Numbered from the stretch's first letter, positions 34,218 to 48,036 are shown. The stretch: 64,000 nt of DNA from Hydractinia symbiolongicarpus (GCF_029227915.1 NC_079886.1:3658001-3722000), one strand, 5' to 3'. Program-made: numbers and translations. The notes: a model not told the origin generated them from the letters alone.

Positions 34218-36460
34218 CTTACAAATGTGATGAATGAGACAATTGAATTCCATGAAATATCATTCTTCTTAAATTGGCATGATTGCCGGAACTCAGCGAT
34301 TAAAATGAGCGCTGTGGTAGCACTTTATTTAAAAATGTAGATAAATAACTCATTTTTTACTGTAGGACCAATCCTAGCCGTTATCGCACGCTGAAGAAAT
34401 TAAGACAGTTTCAAAAACTACTTTCATTGACTTTCTAACGGTGTCAGCCCGTTTGAGTTTTGACAGTTGGATCACATTTTTGTACCAACATGTATTTGGC
34501 GATATTTTTCTGATATTACTAGGTTGCATCGCTTTTAACAGTGAAACGATTGACTGCAGGATTTAATTGAACTTATTTTGGACTTTAACTTTATAAATGT
34601 GATAATTGAGACAATTGGACTCCAAGAAATAACAATGTTCTGAATTTGACATGATTGCTAGAACTCAGCGATTACACTGGGCGCTGTGGTAGCGCTTCAT
34701 TTAAAAATGCAGATAAATAAGTCATTTTCTACTGTATAACCAATCGTAGCCGTTATCGCACGCTGAAGAAATAGAGACAGTTTCAATAACTACATTTCGT
34801 TGACTTTCTAACGGTATCAGTCCGCTTCAGTTACAACGGTTGCGTCACTTATTCGTACCAACATGGTATTTAGCGATATTTTTCTGATATTACTAGGTTG
34901 CATCGCTTTTAACAGTGAAACGATTGACTGTAGGACCTACTTGAACTGATTTTGGACTTTAACTTTATAAATGTGATAATTGAAACAATTGGACTCCATG
35001 AAATAACATTCTTCTTAAATTAGCATGATTGACGGAACTCAGCGATTACACTGGGCGCTGTGGTAGCGCTTCATTTAAAAATGTAGATATGTAAGTCATT
35101 TTTTACTGTGGGACCAATCCTAGCCGTTATCGCACGCTGAAGAAATCGAGACAGTTTCAAAAACTACTTTCATTGACTTTCTAACGGTGTCAGCCCGTTT
35201 GAGTTATGACAGTTGGATCACATTTTTGTACCAATATGTATTTAGCGATATTTTTCTGATATTACTAGGTTGCATCGCTTTTAACAGTGAAACGATTGAC
35301 TGCAGGACTTAATTGAACTTATTTTGGACTTTAACTTTATAAATGTGATAATTGAGACAATTGGACTCCAAGAAATAACAATGTTCTGAATTTGACATGA
35401 TTGCTAGAACTCAGCGATTACACTGGGCGCTGTGGTAGCGCTTCATTTAAAAATGCACATAAATAAGTCATTTTTTACTGTAGGACCAATCCTAGCCGTT
35501 ATCGCACGCTGAAGAAATTGAGACAGTTTCAAAAACTACATTTCATTGACTTTCTAACGGTATCAGTCCGTTTCTGTTACAACGGTTGCGTCACATTTTT
35601 GTACCAATATGTATTTAGCGATATTTTTCTGATATTACTAGGTTGCATCGCTTTTAACAGTGAAACGATTGACTACAGGACTTAATTGAACTTATTTTGG
35701 ACTTTAACTTTATAAATGTGATAATTAAGACAATTGGACTCCAAGAAATAACAATGTTCTGAATTTGACATGATTGCTAGAACTCAGCGATTACACTGGG
35801 CGCTGTGGTAGCGCTTCATTTAAAAATGCACATAAATAAGTCATTTTTTACTGTATAACCAATCGTAGCCGTTATCGCACGCTGAAGAAATAGAGACAGT
35901 TTCAATAACTACATTTCGTTGACTTTCTAACGGTATCAGTCCGCTTCAGTTACAACGGTTGCGTCACTTATTCGTACCAACATTGGATCACATTTTTGTA
36001 CCAACATGTATTTAGCGATATTTTTCTGATCTTACTAGGTTGCATCGCTTTTAACAGTGAAACGATTGACTGCAGGACTTAATTGAACTAATTTTTGACT
36101 TTATTGAGACAATTGGACTCCAAAAAATAACAATGTTCTGAATTTGACATGATTGCTAGAACACAGCAATTACACTGGGCGTTGTGGTAGCGCTTCATTT
36201 AAAAATGCAGATAAATAAGTCATTTTTTACTGTATAACCTATCCTAGCCGTTATTGCACGCTGAAGAAATAGAGACAGTTTCAATAACTACATTTCGTTG
36301 ACTTTCTAACGGTATCAGTCCGCTTCAGTTACAACGGTTGCGTCACTTATTCGTACCAACATTTATTTAGCGATATTTTTTTGATATTACTAGGTTGCCT
36401 CGCCTTAAACAGTGAAACGATTGACTGTGGGTCTTAATTGAACTGATTTTGGACTGTGAG
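34218..36460. repeat. Scar cassette 5, D-A-E-A-A-As (2,243 bp)
   Basis: Monomer starts are 34218 (D), 34590 (A), 34964 (E), 35336 (A), 35709 (A, 395 bp) and 36104 (As). Scars are at 35983/35984 and 36103/36104. D has 'gacaattgaattcc' and 'gaaatatcattc', then an E-like 3' half with 'gttttgacagttgg'. The stretch 33466-35708 is repeated almost unchanged at 35709-37951. Confidence 0.92.
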
Positions 36461-37951
36461 CTTACAAATGTGATGAATGAGACAATTGAATTCCATGAAA
36501 TATCATTCTTCTTAAATTGGCATGATTGCCGGAACTCAGCGATTAAAATGAGCGCTGTGGTAGCACTTTATTTAAAAATGTAGATAAATAACTCATTTTT
36601 TACTGTAGGACCAATCCTAGCCGTTATCGCACGCTGAAGAAATTAAGACAGTTTCAAAAACTACTTTCATTGACTTTCTAACGGTGTCAGCCCGTTTGAG
36701 TTTTGACAGTTGGATCACATTTTTGTACCAACATGTATTTGGCGATATTTTTCTGATATTACTAGGTTGCATCGCTTTTAACAGTGAAACGATTGACTGC
36801 AGGATTTAATTGAACTTATTTTGGACTTTAACTTTATAAATGTGATAATTGAGACAATTGGACTCCAAGAAATAACAATGTTCTGAATTTGACATGATTG
36901 CTAGAACTCAGCGATTACACTGGGCGCTGTGGTAGCGCTTCATTTAAAAATGCAGATAAATAAGTCATTTTCTACTGTATAACCAATCGTAGCCGTTATC
37001 GCACGCTGAAGAAATAGAGACAGTTTCAATAACTACATTTCGTTGACTTTCTAACGGTATCAGTCCGCTTCAGTTACAACGGTTGCGTCACTTATTCGTA
37101 CCAACATGGTATTTAGCGATATTTTTCTGATATTACTAGGTTGCATCGCTTTTAACAGTGAAACGATTGACTGTAGGACCTACTTGAACTGATTTTGGAC
37201 TTTAACTTTATAAATGTGATAATTGAAACAATTGGACTCCATGAAATAACATTCTTCTTAAATTAGCATGATTGACGGAACTCAGCGATTACACTGGGCG
37301 CTGTGGTAGCGCTTCATTTAAAAATGTAGATATGTAAGTCATTTTTTACTGTGGGACCAATCCTAGCCGTTATCGCACGCTGAAGAAATCGAGACAGTTT
37401 CAAAAACTACTTTCATTGACTCTCTAACGGTGTCAGCCCGTTTGAGTTATGACAGTTGGATCACATTTTTGTACCAATATGTATTTAGCGATATTTTTCT
37501 GATATTACTAGGTTGCATCGCTTTTAACAGTGAAACGATTGACTGCAGGACTTAATTGAACTTATTTTGGACTTTAACTTTATAAATGTGATAATTGAGA
37601 CAATTGGACTCCAAGAAATAACAATGTTCTGAATTTGACATGATTGCTAGAACTCAGCGATTACACTGGGCGCTGTGGTAGCGCTTCATTTAAAAATGCA
37701 CATAAATAAGTCATTTTTTACTGTAGGACCAATCCTAGCCGTTATCGCACGCTGAAGAAATTGAGACAGTTTCAAAAACTACATTTCATTGACTTTCTAA
37801 CGGTATCAGTCCGTTTCTGTTACAACGGTTGCGTCACATATTCGTACCAACATGTGTGTAGTGATATTTTTCTGATATTACTAGGTTGTATCGCTTTTAA
37901 CAGTGAAACGATTGACTGTGGGGCTTAATTGAACTTATTTTGGACTTTAAC
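36461..37951. repeat. Last D-A-E-A block of the cassette domain
   Basis: Monomer starts are 36461 (D), 36833 (A), 37207 (E) and 37579 (A). It repeats 34218-35708 at an offset of 2,243 bp, with rare differences such as 'gactctctaacgg' near 37420. It is not followed by a scarred As unit, so the duplication ends here and passes into the mixed block. Confidence 0.9.
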
Positions 37952-40900
37952 TTTATAAGTGTGATAATTGAGACAATTGGACTCCAAGAAATAACAATGT
38001 TCTGAATTTGAAATGATTGCTAGAACACAGCAATTACACTGGGCGTTGTGGTAGCGCTTCATTTAAAAATGCAGATAAATAAGTCATTTTTTACTGTAGG
38101 ACCAATCCTAGCCGTTATCGCACGCTGAAGAAATTGAGACAGTTTCAAAAACTACATTTCATTGACTTTCTAACGCTATCAGTCCGTTTCAGTTACAACA
38201 GTTGCGTCAAATATTCGTACCAACATGGTATTTAACGATATTTTTCTGATATTACCAGGTTGCATCGCTTTTAACAGTGAAACGATTGACTGTAGGACTT
38301 ACTTGAACTGATTTTGGACTTTAACTTTATAAATGTGATAATTGAAACAATTGGACTCCATGAAATAACATTCTTCTTAAATTAGCATGATTGACGGAAC
38401 TCAGCGATTACACTGGGCGCTGTGATAGCGCTTCATTTAAAAATGTAGATATGTAAGTCATTTTTTACTGTGGGACAAATCCTAGCCATTATCGCACCCT
38501 GAAGAAATTGAGACAGTTTCAAAAACAACATTTCATTGACTTTCTAACGGTGTCAGCCCGTTTGAGTTATGACAGTTGGGTCACATTTTTGTACCAACAT
38601 GTATTTAGCGATATTTTTCTGATATTACTAGGTTGCATCGCTTTTAACAGTGAAAGGATTGACTGTGGGACTTAATTGAACTGATTTTGGACTGCGACCT
38701 TACAAATGTGATGAATGAGACAATTGGATTCCATGAAATAACATTCTTCTTAAATTGGCATGATTGCCGGAACTCAGCGGTTAAACTGGGCGCCATGGTA
38801 GCGCTTCATTTAAAAATGTAGATATATAAGTCATTTTTTACTGTGGGACCAATCTTAGCCGTCATCGCACGCTGAAGAAATTGAGACAGTTTCAAAAACT
38901 ACATCTCATTGACTTTCTAACGGTATCAGTCCGTTTCTGTTACAACGGTTGCGTGACTTATTCGTACCAACATGTGTTTAGCGATATTTTTCTGATATTA
39001 CTAGGTTGTATCGCTTTTAACAGTGAAACGATTGACTGTGGGACTTAATTGAACTGATTTTGGACTTTAACTTTATAAGTGTGATAATTGAGAAAATTGA
39101 ACTCCAAGATATAACAATGTTCTGAATTTGACATGATTGCTAGAACTCAGCGATTACACTGGGCGCTGTGGTAGCGCTTCATTTAAAAATGCAGATAAAT
39201 AAGTCATTTTTTACTGTAGGACCAATCCTAGCCGTTATCGCACGCTGAAGAAATTGAGACAGTTTTAAAAACTACATTTCATTGACTTTCTAACGGTATC
39301 AGTCCGTTTCAGTTACAACAGTTGCGTCAAATATTCGTACCAACATGGTATTTAGCGATATTTTTCTGATATTACTAGGTTGCATCGCTTTTAACAGTGA
39401 AACGATTGACTGTAGGACTTACTTGAACTCATTTTAGACTTTAACTTTATAAATGTGATAATTGAAACAACTGGACTCCATGAAATAACATTCTTCTTAA
39501 ATTAGCATGATTGACGGAACTCAGCGATTACACTGGGCGCTGTGGTAGCGCTTCATTTAAAAATGTAGATATCTAAGTCATTTTTTACTGTGGGACCAAT
39601 CTTAGCCGTCATCGCACGCTGAAGAAATTGAGACAGTTTCAAAAACTACATTTCATTGACTTCCTAACGGTATCAGTCCGTTTCTGTTACAACGGTTGCG
39701 TGACTTATTCGTACCAACATGTGTTTAGCGATATTTTTCTGATATTACTAGGTTGTATCGCTTTTAACAGTGAAACGATTGATTGTGGGACTTAATTGAA
39801 CTGATTTTGGACTTTAACTTTATAAGTGTGATAATTAAGAAAATTGATCTCCAAAATATAACAATGTTCTGAATTTGACATGATTGCTAGAACTCTGCGA
39901 TTACACTGGGCGCTGTGGTAGCGCTTCATTTAAAAATGCAGATAAATAAGTCATTTTTTACTGTAGGACCAATCCTAGCCGTTATCGCACGCTGAAGAAA
40001 TTGAGACAGTTTTAAAAACTACATTTCATTGACTTTCTAACGGTATCAGTCCGTTTCAGTTACAACAGTTGCGTCAAATATTCGTACCAACATGGTATTT
40101 AGCGATATTTTTCTGATATTACTAGGTTGCATCGCTTTTAACAGTGAAACGATTGACTGTAGGACTTACTTGAACTGATTTTAGACTTTAACTTTATAAA
40201 TGTGATAATTGAAACAACTGGACTCCATGAAATAACATTCTTCTTAAATTAGCATGATTGACGGAACTCAGCGATTACACTGGGCGCTGTGGTAGCGCTT
40301 CATTTAAAAATGTAGATATGTAAGTCATTTTTTACTGTGGGACCAATCCTAGCCGTTATCGCACGCTGAAGAAATTGAGACAGTTTCAAAAACTAAATTT
40401 CATTGACTTTCTAACGGTGTCAGCCCGTTTGAGTTATAACAGTTGGGTCACATTTTTGTACCAACATGTATTTAGCGATATTTTTCTGATATTACTAGGT
40501 TGCATCGCTTTTAACAGTGAAACGATTGACTGTGGGACTTAATTGAACTGATTTTGGACTGCGACCTTACAAATGTGATGAATGAGACAATTGGACTCCA
40601 TGAAATAACATTCTTCTTAAATTGGCATGATTGCCGGAACTCAGCGGTTAAACTGGGCGCCGTGGTAGCGCTTCATTTAAAAATGTGGATATATAAGTCA
40701 TTTTTTACTGTGGGACCAATCCTAGCCGCTATCGCACGCCGAAGAAGTTGAGACATTTTCGAAAACTACATTTCATTTACTTTCTAACGGTATCAGTCCG
40801 TTTCAGTTAGAACCCTTGGGTCACATTTTCGTACCAACATGTATTTAGCGATATTTTTCTGATATTACTAGGTTGCATCGCTTTTAACACTGAAACAATT

Positions 40901-42058
40901 GACTGTGGGACTTAATTGAACTCATTTTGGACTGTGACCTAACAAATGTGATGAATGAGATAATTGGACTCCATGAAATAACATTCTTCTTAAATTGGCA
41001 TGATTGCCGGTGCTCAGCGATTAAAATGGGCGCTGTGGTAGCGCTTTATTTAAAAATGTGGATAAATAACTCATTTTTTACTGTAGGACCAATCCTAGCC
41101 GTTATCGCACGCTGAAGAAATTGAGACAGTTTCAAAAACTACATTTCATTGACTTTCTAACGGTATCAGTCCGTTTCAGTTACAACGGTTGCGTCACATA
41201 TTCGTACCAACATATATTTATCGATATTTTTCTGATATTACTAGGTTGCCTCGCCTTAAACAGTGAAACGATTGACTGTGGGACTTAATTGAACTGATTT
41301 TGGACTTTAACTTTATATGTGTGATAATTGAGACAATTGGACGCCAAGAAATAACAATGTTCTGAATTTGACATGATTGCTAGAACTCAGCGATTACACT
41401 GGGCGCTGTGGTAGCGCTTCATTTAAAAATGTAGATAAATAACTCATTTTTTACTGTAGGACTAATCCTAGCTGTTATCGCACGCTGAAGAAATAGAGAC
41501 AGTTTCAAAAACTACATTTCATTGCCTTTCTAACGGTATCAGTCCGTTTCAGTTACAACGGTTGCGTCACATATTCGTACCAACATATATTTATCGATAT
41601 TTTTCTGATATTACTAGGTTGCCTCGCCTTAAACAGTGAAACGATTGACTGTGGGTCTTAATTGAACTGATTTTGGACTGTGAGCTTACAAATGTGATGA
41701 ATGAGACAATTGAATTCCATGAAATAACATTCTTCTTAAATTGGCATGATTGCCGGAACTCAGCGTCTAAAATGGTCGCTGTGGTAGCGCTTTATTTAAA
41801 AATGTAGATAAATAACTCATTTTTTTCTGTAGGACCAATCCTAGCCGTTATCGCACGCTAAAGAAATTGAGACAGTTTCAAAAACTACATTTCATTGACT
41901 TTCTAACGGTATCAGTCCGTTTCAGTTACAACAGTTGCGTCAAATATTCGTACCAACATGGTATTTAGCGATATTTTTCTGATATTACTAGGTTGCATCG
42001 CTTTTAACAGTGAAACGATTGACTGTAGGACTTACTTGAACTTATTTTGGACTTTAAC
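37952..42058. repeat. Mixed block with A'/E dimers and F-G units
   Basis: Monomer starts are 37952 (A'), 38326 (E), 38699 (D/F mosaic), 39072 (A'), 39446 (E), 39819 (A'), 40193 (E), 40566 (F), 40939 (G), 41312 (A', 'gacgccaag') and 41685 (D). The A'-E pair at 39072 recurs at 39819 (offset 747) with shared marks ('gaactccaagat', 'caactggactcc'). F followed by G repeats the order seen at 11192-11881, so this block and the 10-12 kb block derive from the same arrangement. Confidence 0.88.
40939..41311. repeat. Class G monomer (reference copy)
   Basis: It opens 'cctaacaaatgtgatgaatg' and has 'gagataattggactcc', 'ccggtgctcagcgattaaaatggg' and a D-like middle. The + frame from TTG at 40927 to 41115 is open for 62 codons, as at 42420-42608. 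In the copies at 43926 and 45793 a stop (tag for tgg or ttg in 'aatgtagataaat') interrupts the frame, so it is not maintained. The preceding unit always ends in 'gaactcattttggactgtgac'. Confidence 0.85.
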
Positions 42059-43552
42059 TTTATAAATGTGATAATTGAAACAATTGAACTCCATGAAATA
42101 ACATTCTTCTTAAATTGGCATGATTGCCGGAACTCAGCGGTTAAACTGGGCGTTGTGGTAGCGCTTCATTTAAAAATGTAGATATGTAAGTCATTTTTTA
42201 CTGTGGGACCAATCCTAGCCGTTATCGCACGCTGAAGAAATTGAGACAGTTTCGAAAATTACATTTCATTTACTTTCTAACGGTATCAGTCCGTTTCAGT
42301 TAGAACCCTTGGGTCACATTTTCGTACCAACTCGTATTTAGCGATATTTTTCTGATATTACTAGGTTGCATCGCTTTTAACACTGAAACAATTGACTGTG
42401 GGACTTAATTGAACTCATTTTGGACTGTGACCTAACAAATGTGATGAATGAGATAATTGGACTCCATGATATAACATTCTTCTTAAATTGGCATGGTTGC
42501 CGGTGCTCAGCGATTAAAATGGGCGCTGTGGTAGCGCTTTATTTAAAAATGTTGATAAATAACTCATTTTTTACTGTAGGACCAATCCTAGCCGTTATCG
42601 CACGCTGAAGAAATTGAGACAGTTTCAAAAACTACATTTCATTGACTTTCTAACGGTATCAGTCCGTTTCAGTTACAACGGTTGCGTCACATATTCGTAC
42701 CAACATATATTTATCGATATTTTTCTGATATTACTGGGTTGCCTTGCCTTAAACAATGAAACGATTGACTGTGGGACTTAATTGAACTGATTTTGGACTG
42801 TGAGCTTACAAATGTGATGAATAAGACAATTGGACTCCATGAAATAACATTCTTCTTAAATTGGCATGATTGCCGAAACTCAGCGATTAAACTGGGCGCT
42901 GTGGTAGCGCTTTATTAAAAAATGTAGATAAATAACTCATTTTTTACTGTAGGACCAATCCTAGCCGTTATCGCTCGCCGAAGAAATTGAGACAGTTTCA
43001 AAAACTACATTTCATTGACTTTCTAACGGTATCAGTCCGTTTCAGTTACAATAGTTGCGTCAAATATTCGTACCAACATGGTATTTAGCGATATTTTTCT
43101 GATATTACTAGGTTGCATCGCTTTTAACAGTGAAACGATTGACTGTAGGACTTACTTGAACTGATTTTGGACTTTAACTTTATAAATGTGATAATTGAAA
43201 CAATTGAACTCCATGAAACAATATTCTTCTTAAATTAGCATGATTGACGGAGCTCAGCGATTACACTGGGCGCTGTGGTAGCGCTTCATTTAAAAATGTA
43301 GATAAATAACTCATTTTTTTCTGTAGGACCAATCCTAGCCGTTATCGCACGCTAAAGAAATTGAGACAGTTTCAAAAACTACATTTCATTGACTTTCTAA
43401 CGGTATCAGTCCGTTTCAGTTACAACAGTTGCGTCAAATATTCGTACCAACATGGTATTTAGCGATATTTTTCTGATATTACTAGGTTGCATCGCTTTTA
43501 ACAGTGAAACGATTGACTGTAGGACTTACTTGAACTTATTTTGGACTTTAAC
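42059..43552. repeat. H-G-D'-E' 4-mer HOR copy (1,494 bp)
   Basis: Monomer starts are 42059 (H), 42432 (G), 42805 (D') and 43179 (E'). H is a mosaic: E start ('gaaacaattgaactcc'), F middle ('gcggttaaactgggcgttg'), and the 3' half 'gttagaacccttggg'. The E' at 43179 switches inside to D sequence ('gataaataactc', 'cgctaaagaaatt'), so the A' unit present in the next copy is missing and the two ends were fused. Confidence 0.9.
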
Positions 43553-45419
43553 TTTATAAATGTGATAATTGAAACAATTGAACTCCATGAAATAACATTC
43601 TTCTTAAATTGGCATGATTGCCGGAACTCAGCGGTTAAACTGGGCGTTGTGGTAGCGCTTCATTTAAAAATGTAGATATGTAAGTCATTTTTTACTGTGG
43701 GACCAATCCTAGCCGTTATTGCACGCTGAAGAAATTGAGACAGTTTCGAAAATTACATTTCATTTACTTTCTAACGGTATCAGTCCGTTTCAGTTAGAAC
43801 CCTTGGGTCACATTTTCGTACCAACTCGTATTTAGCGATATTTTTCTGATATTACTAGGTTGCATCGCTTTTAACACTGAAACAATTGACTGTGGGACTT
43901 AATTGAACTCATTTTGGACTGTGACCTAACAAATGTGATGAATGAGATAATTGGACTCCATGATATAACATTCTTCTTAAATTGGCATGGTTGCCGGTGC
44001 TCAGCGATTAAAATGGGCGCTGTGGTAGCGCTTTATTTAAAAATGTAGATAAATAACTCATTTTTTACTGTAGGACCAATCCTAGCCGTTATCGCACGCT
44101 GAAGAAATTGAGACAGTTTCAAAAACTACATTTCATTGACTTTCTAACGGTATCAGTCCGTTTCAGTTACAACGGTTGCGTCACATATTCGTACCAACAT
44201 ATATTTATCGATATTTTTCTGATATTACTGGGTTGCCTTGCCTTAAACAATGAAACGATTGACTGTGGGACTTAATTGAACTGATTTTGGACTGTGAGCT
44301 TACAAATGTGATGAATAAGACAATTGGACTCCATGAAATAACATTCTTCTTAAATTGGCATGATTGCCGAAACTCAGCGATTAAACTGGGCGCTGTGGTA
44401 GCGCTTTATTAAAAAATGTAGATAAATAACTCATGTTTTACTGTAGGACCAATCCTAGCCGTTATCGCTCGCCGAAGAAATTGAGACAGTTTCAAAAACT
44501 ACATTTCATTGACTTTCTAACGGTATCAGTCCGTTTCAGTTACAATAGTTGCGTCAAATATTCGTACCAACATGGTATTTACCGATATTTTTCTGATATT
44601 ACTAGGTTGCATCGCTTTTAACAGTGAAACGATTGACTGTAGGACTTACTTGAACTGATTTTGGACTTTAACTTTATAAATGTGATAATTGAAACAATTG
44701 AACTCCATGAAACAATATTCTTCTTAAATTAGCATGATTGACGGAGCTCAGCGATTACACTGGGCGCTGTGGTAGCGCTTCATTTAAAAATGTAGATATG
44801 TAAGTCATTTTTTACTGTGGGACCAATCCTAGTTGTTATCGCACGCTGAAGAAATTGAGACAGTTTCAAAAACTACATTTCATTGACTTTCTAACGGTAT
44901 CAGTCCGTTTCTGTTACAACGTTTGCGTGACTTATTCGTACCAACATGTGTTTAGCGATATTTTTCTGATATTACTAGGTTGTATCGCTTTTAACAGTGA
45001 AACGATTGACTGTGGGACTTAATTGAACTGATTTTGGACTTTAACTTTATAAGTGTGATAATTGAGAAAATTGAACTCCAAGATATAACAATGTTCTGAA
45101 TTTGACATGATTGCTAGAACTCAGCGATTACATTGGGCGCTGTGGTAGCGCTTCATTTAAAAATGCAGATAAATAAGTCATTTTTTACTGTAGGACCAAT
45201 CCTAGCCGTTATCGCACGCTAAAGAAATTGAGACAGTTTCAAAAACTACATTTCATTGACTTTCTAACGGTATCAGTCCGTTTCAGTTACAACAGTTGCG
45301 TCAAATATTCGTACCAACATGGTATTTAGCGATATTTTTCTGATATTACTAGGTTGCATCGCTTTTAACAGTGAAACGATTGACTGTAGGACTTACTTGA
45401 ACTTATTTTGGACTTTAAC
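43553..45419. repeat. H-G-D'-E'-A' 5-mer HOR copy (1,867 bp)
   Basis: Monomer starts are 43553 (H), 43926 (G), 44299 (D'), 44673 (E') and 45046 (A'). Marks shared with the next copy include 'ccaactcgtatttagcg', 'gggttgccttgcc', 'aaacaatgaaacg', 'gtcgatcgc'-free 'atcgctcgccg', 'gaaacaatattc' and 'ggagctcagcg'. The single change 'tcatgtttta' at 44431 creates an ATG and a 62-codon chance frame that I do not call as a gene. Confidence 0.92.
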
Positions 45420-47285
45420 TTTATAAATGTGATAATTGAAACAATTGAACTCCATGAAATAACATTCTTCTTAAATTGGCATGATTGCCGGAACTCAGCG
45501 GTTAAACTGGGCGTTGTGGTAGCGCTTCATTTAAAAATGTAGATATGTAAGTCATTTTTTACTGTGGGACCAATCCTAGCCGTTATTGCACGCTGAAGAA
45601 ATTGAGACAGTTTCGAAAATTACATTTCATTTACTTTCTAACGGTATCAGTCCGTTTCAGTTAGAACCCTTGGGTCACATTTTCGTACCAACTCGTATTT
45701 AGCGATATTTTTCTGATATTACTAGGTTGCATCGCTTTTAACACTGAAACAATTGACTGTGGGACTTAATTGAACTCATTTTGGACTGTGACCTAACAAA
45801 TGTGATGAATGAGATAATTGGACTCCATGATATAACATTCTTCTTAAATTGGCATGGTTGCCGGTGCTCAGCGATTAAAATGGGCGCTGTGGTAGCGCTT
45901 TATTTAAAAATGTAGATAAATAACTCATTTTTTACTGTAGGACCAATCCTAGCCGTTATCGCACGCTGAAGAAATTGAGACAGTTTCAAAAACTACATTT
46001 CATTGACTTTCTAACGGTATCAGTCCGTTTCAGTTACAACGGTTGCGTCACATATTCGTACCAACATATATTTATCGATATTTTTCTGATATTACTGGGT
46101 TGCCTTGCCTTAAACAATGAAACGATTGACTGTGGGACTTAATTGAACTGATTTTGGACTGTGAGCTTACAAATGTGATGAATAAGACAATTGGACTCCA
46201 TGAAATAACATTCTTCTTAAATTGGCATGATTGCCGAAACTCAGCGATTAAACTGGGCGCTGTGGTAGCGCTTTATTAAAAAATGTAGATAAATAACTCA
46301 TTTTTTACTGTAGGACCAATCCTAGCCGTTATCGCTCGCCGAAGAAATTGAGACAGTTTCAAAAACTACATTTCATTGACTTTCTAACGGTATCAGTCCG
46401 TTTCAGTTACAATAGTTGCGTCAAATATTCGTACCAACATGGTATTTAGCGATATTTTTCTGATATTACTAGGTTGCATCGCTTTTAACAGTGAAACGAT
46501 TGACTGTAGGACTTACTTGAACTGATTTTGGACTTTAACTTTATAAATGTGATAATTGAAACAATTGAACTCCATGAAACAATATTCTTCTTAAATTAGC
46601 ATGATTGACGGAGCTCAGCGATTACACTGGGCGCTGTGGTAGCGCTTCATTTAAAAATGTAGATATGTAAGTCATTTTTTACTGTGGGACCAATCCTAGT
46701 TGTTATCGCACGCTGAAGAAATTGAGACAGTTTCAAAAACTACATTTCATTGACTTTCTAACGGTATCAGTCCGTTTCTGTTACAACGTTTGCGTGACTT
46801 ATTCGTACCAACATGTGTTTAGCGATATTTTTCTGATATTACTAGGTTGTATCGCTTTTAACAGTGAAACGATTGACTGTGGGACTTAATTGAACTGATT
46901 TTGGACTTTAACTTTATAAGTGTGATAATTGAGAAAATTGAACTCCAAGATATAACAATGTTCTGAATTTGACATGATTGCTAGAACTCAGCGATTACAT
47001 TGGGCGCTGTGGTAGCGCTTCATTTAAAAATGCAGATAAATAAGTCATTTTTTACTGTAGGACCAATCCTAGCTGTTATCGCACGCTGAAGAAATAGAGA
47101 CAGTTTCAAAAACTACATTTCATTGACTTTCCAACGGTATCAGTTTGTTTCAGTTACAACGGTTGCGTCACATATTCGTACCAACATATATTTATCGATA
47201 TTTTTCTGATATTACTGGGTTGCCTCGCCTTAAACAGTGAAACGATTGACTGTGGGACTTAATTGAACTGATTTTGGACTGTGAG
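45420..47285. repeat. H-G-D'-E'-A' 5-mer HOR copy (1,866 bp)
   Basis: Monomer starts are 45420 (H), 45793 (G), 46166 (D'), 46540 (E') and 46913 (A'). The first four units match the previous copy almost base for base. The A' at 46913 changes midway to a C-like 3' half ('ctagctgttatc', 'cagtttgtttcag', 'catatatttatcg'), which leads into the next domain. Confidence 0.92.
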
Positions 47286-47662
47286 CTTACAAATGTGATG
47301 AATAAGACAATTGGACTCCATGAAATAACATTCTTCTTAAATTGGCATGATTGCCGAAACTCAGCGATTAAACTGGGCGCTGTGGTAGCGCTTTATTTAA
47401 AAATGTAGATAAATAAGTCATTTTTTACTGTAGGACCAATCCTAGCTGTTATCGCACGCTGAAGAAATAGAGACAGTTTCAAAAACTACATTTCATTGAC
47501 TTTCTAACGGTATCAGTCCGTTTCAGTTACAACGGTTGCGTCACATATTCGTTCGTACCAACATATATTTATCGATATTTTTCTGATATTACTAGGTTGC
47601 CTCGCCTTAAACAGTGAAACGATTGACTGTGGGACTTAATTAAACTGATTTTGGACTGTGAG

Positions 47663-48036
47663 CTTACAAATGTGATGAATGAGACAATTGGACTCCATGA
47701 AATAACATTCTTCTTAAATTGGCATGATTGCGGGAACTCAGCGATTAAACTGGGCGCTGTGGTAGCGCTTTATTTAAAAATGTAGTTAAATAACTCATTT
47801 TTTTCTGTAGGACCATACCTAGCCGTTATCGCACGCTGAAGAAATTGAGACAGTTTTAAAAACTACATTTCATTGACTTTCTAACGGTATCAGTCCGTTT
47901 CAGGTACAACAGTTGCGTCAAATATTCGTACCAACATGGTATTTAGCGATATTTTTCTGATATTACTAGGTTGCATCGCTTTTAACAGTGAAACGATTGA
48001 CTGTAGGACTTACTTGAACTGATTTTAGACTTTAAC
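47663..48036. repeat. Class D'' monomer (reference copy)
   Basis: A D-type unit with 'gaatgagacaattggactcc', 'gattgcgggaactc', 'gtagttaaataac' and 'accatacctagcc'. Copies are at 54022 (lacking the last two marks) and 55146. Each is preceded by a 377 bp unit with a TTCG duplication ('attcgttcgtacc') at 47549, 53908 and 55031, so the insertion and D'' are linked. Confidence 0.88.

Noticed and set aside
40554-40751. 65-codon + strand ORF, with near-copies at 11180-11377 (65 codons), 40927-41115 and 42420-42608 (62 codons)
   Set aside because: All begin at TTG, not ATG, cross a monomer junction, lie in F or G satellite units and have no recognisable domain. The same frame is stopped in sister copies (for example 43926 and 45793). 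They are read-throughs of a repeat variant.
44433-44621. 62-codon + strand ORF
   Set aside because: Its ATG exists only because of one T-to-G change in 'tcattttttac' at 44434-44435. The sister copies at 42805 and 46166 lack it, so the frame is accidental.
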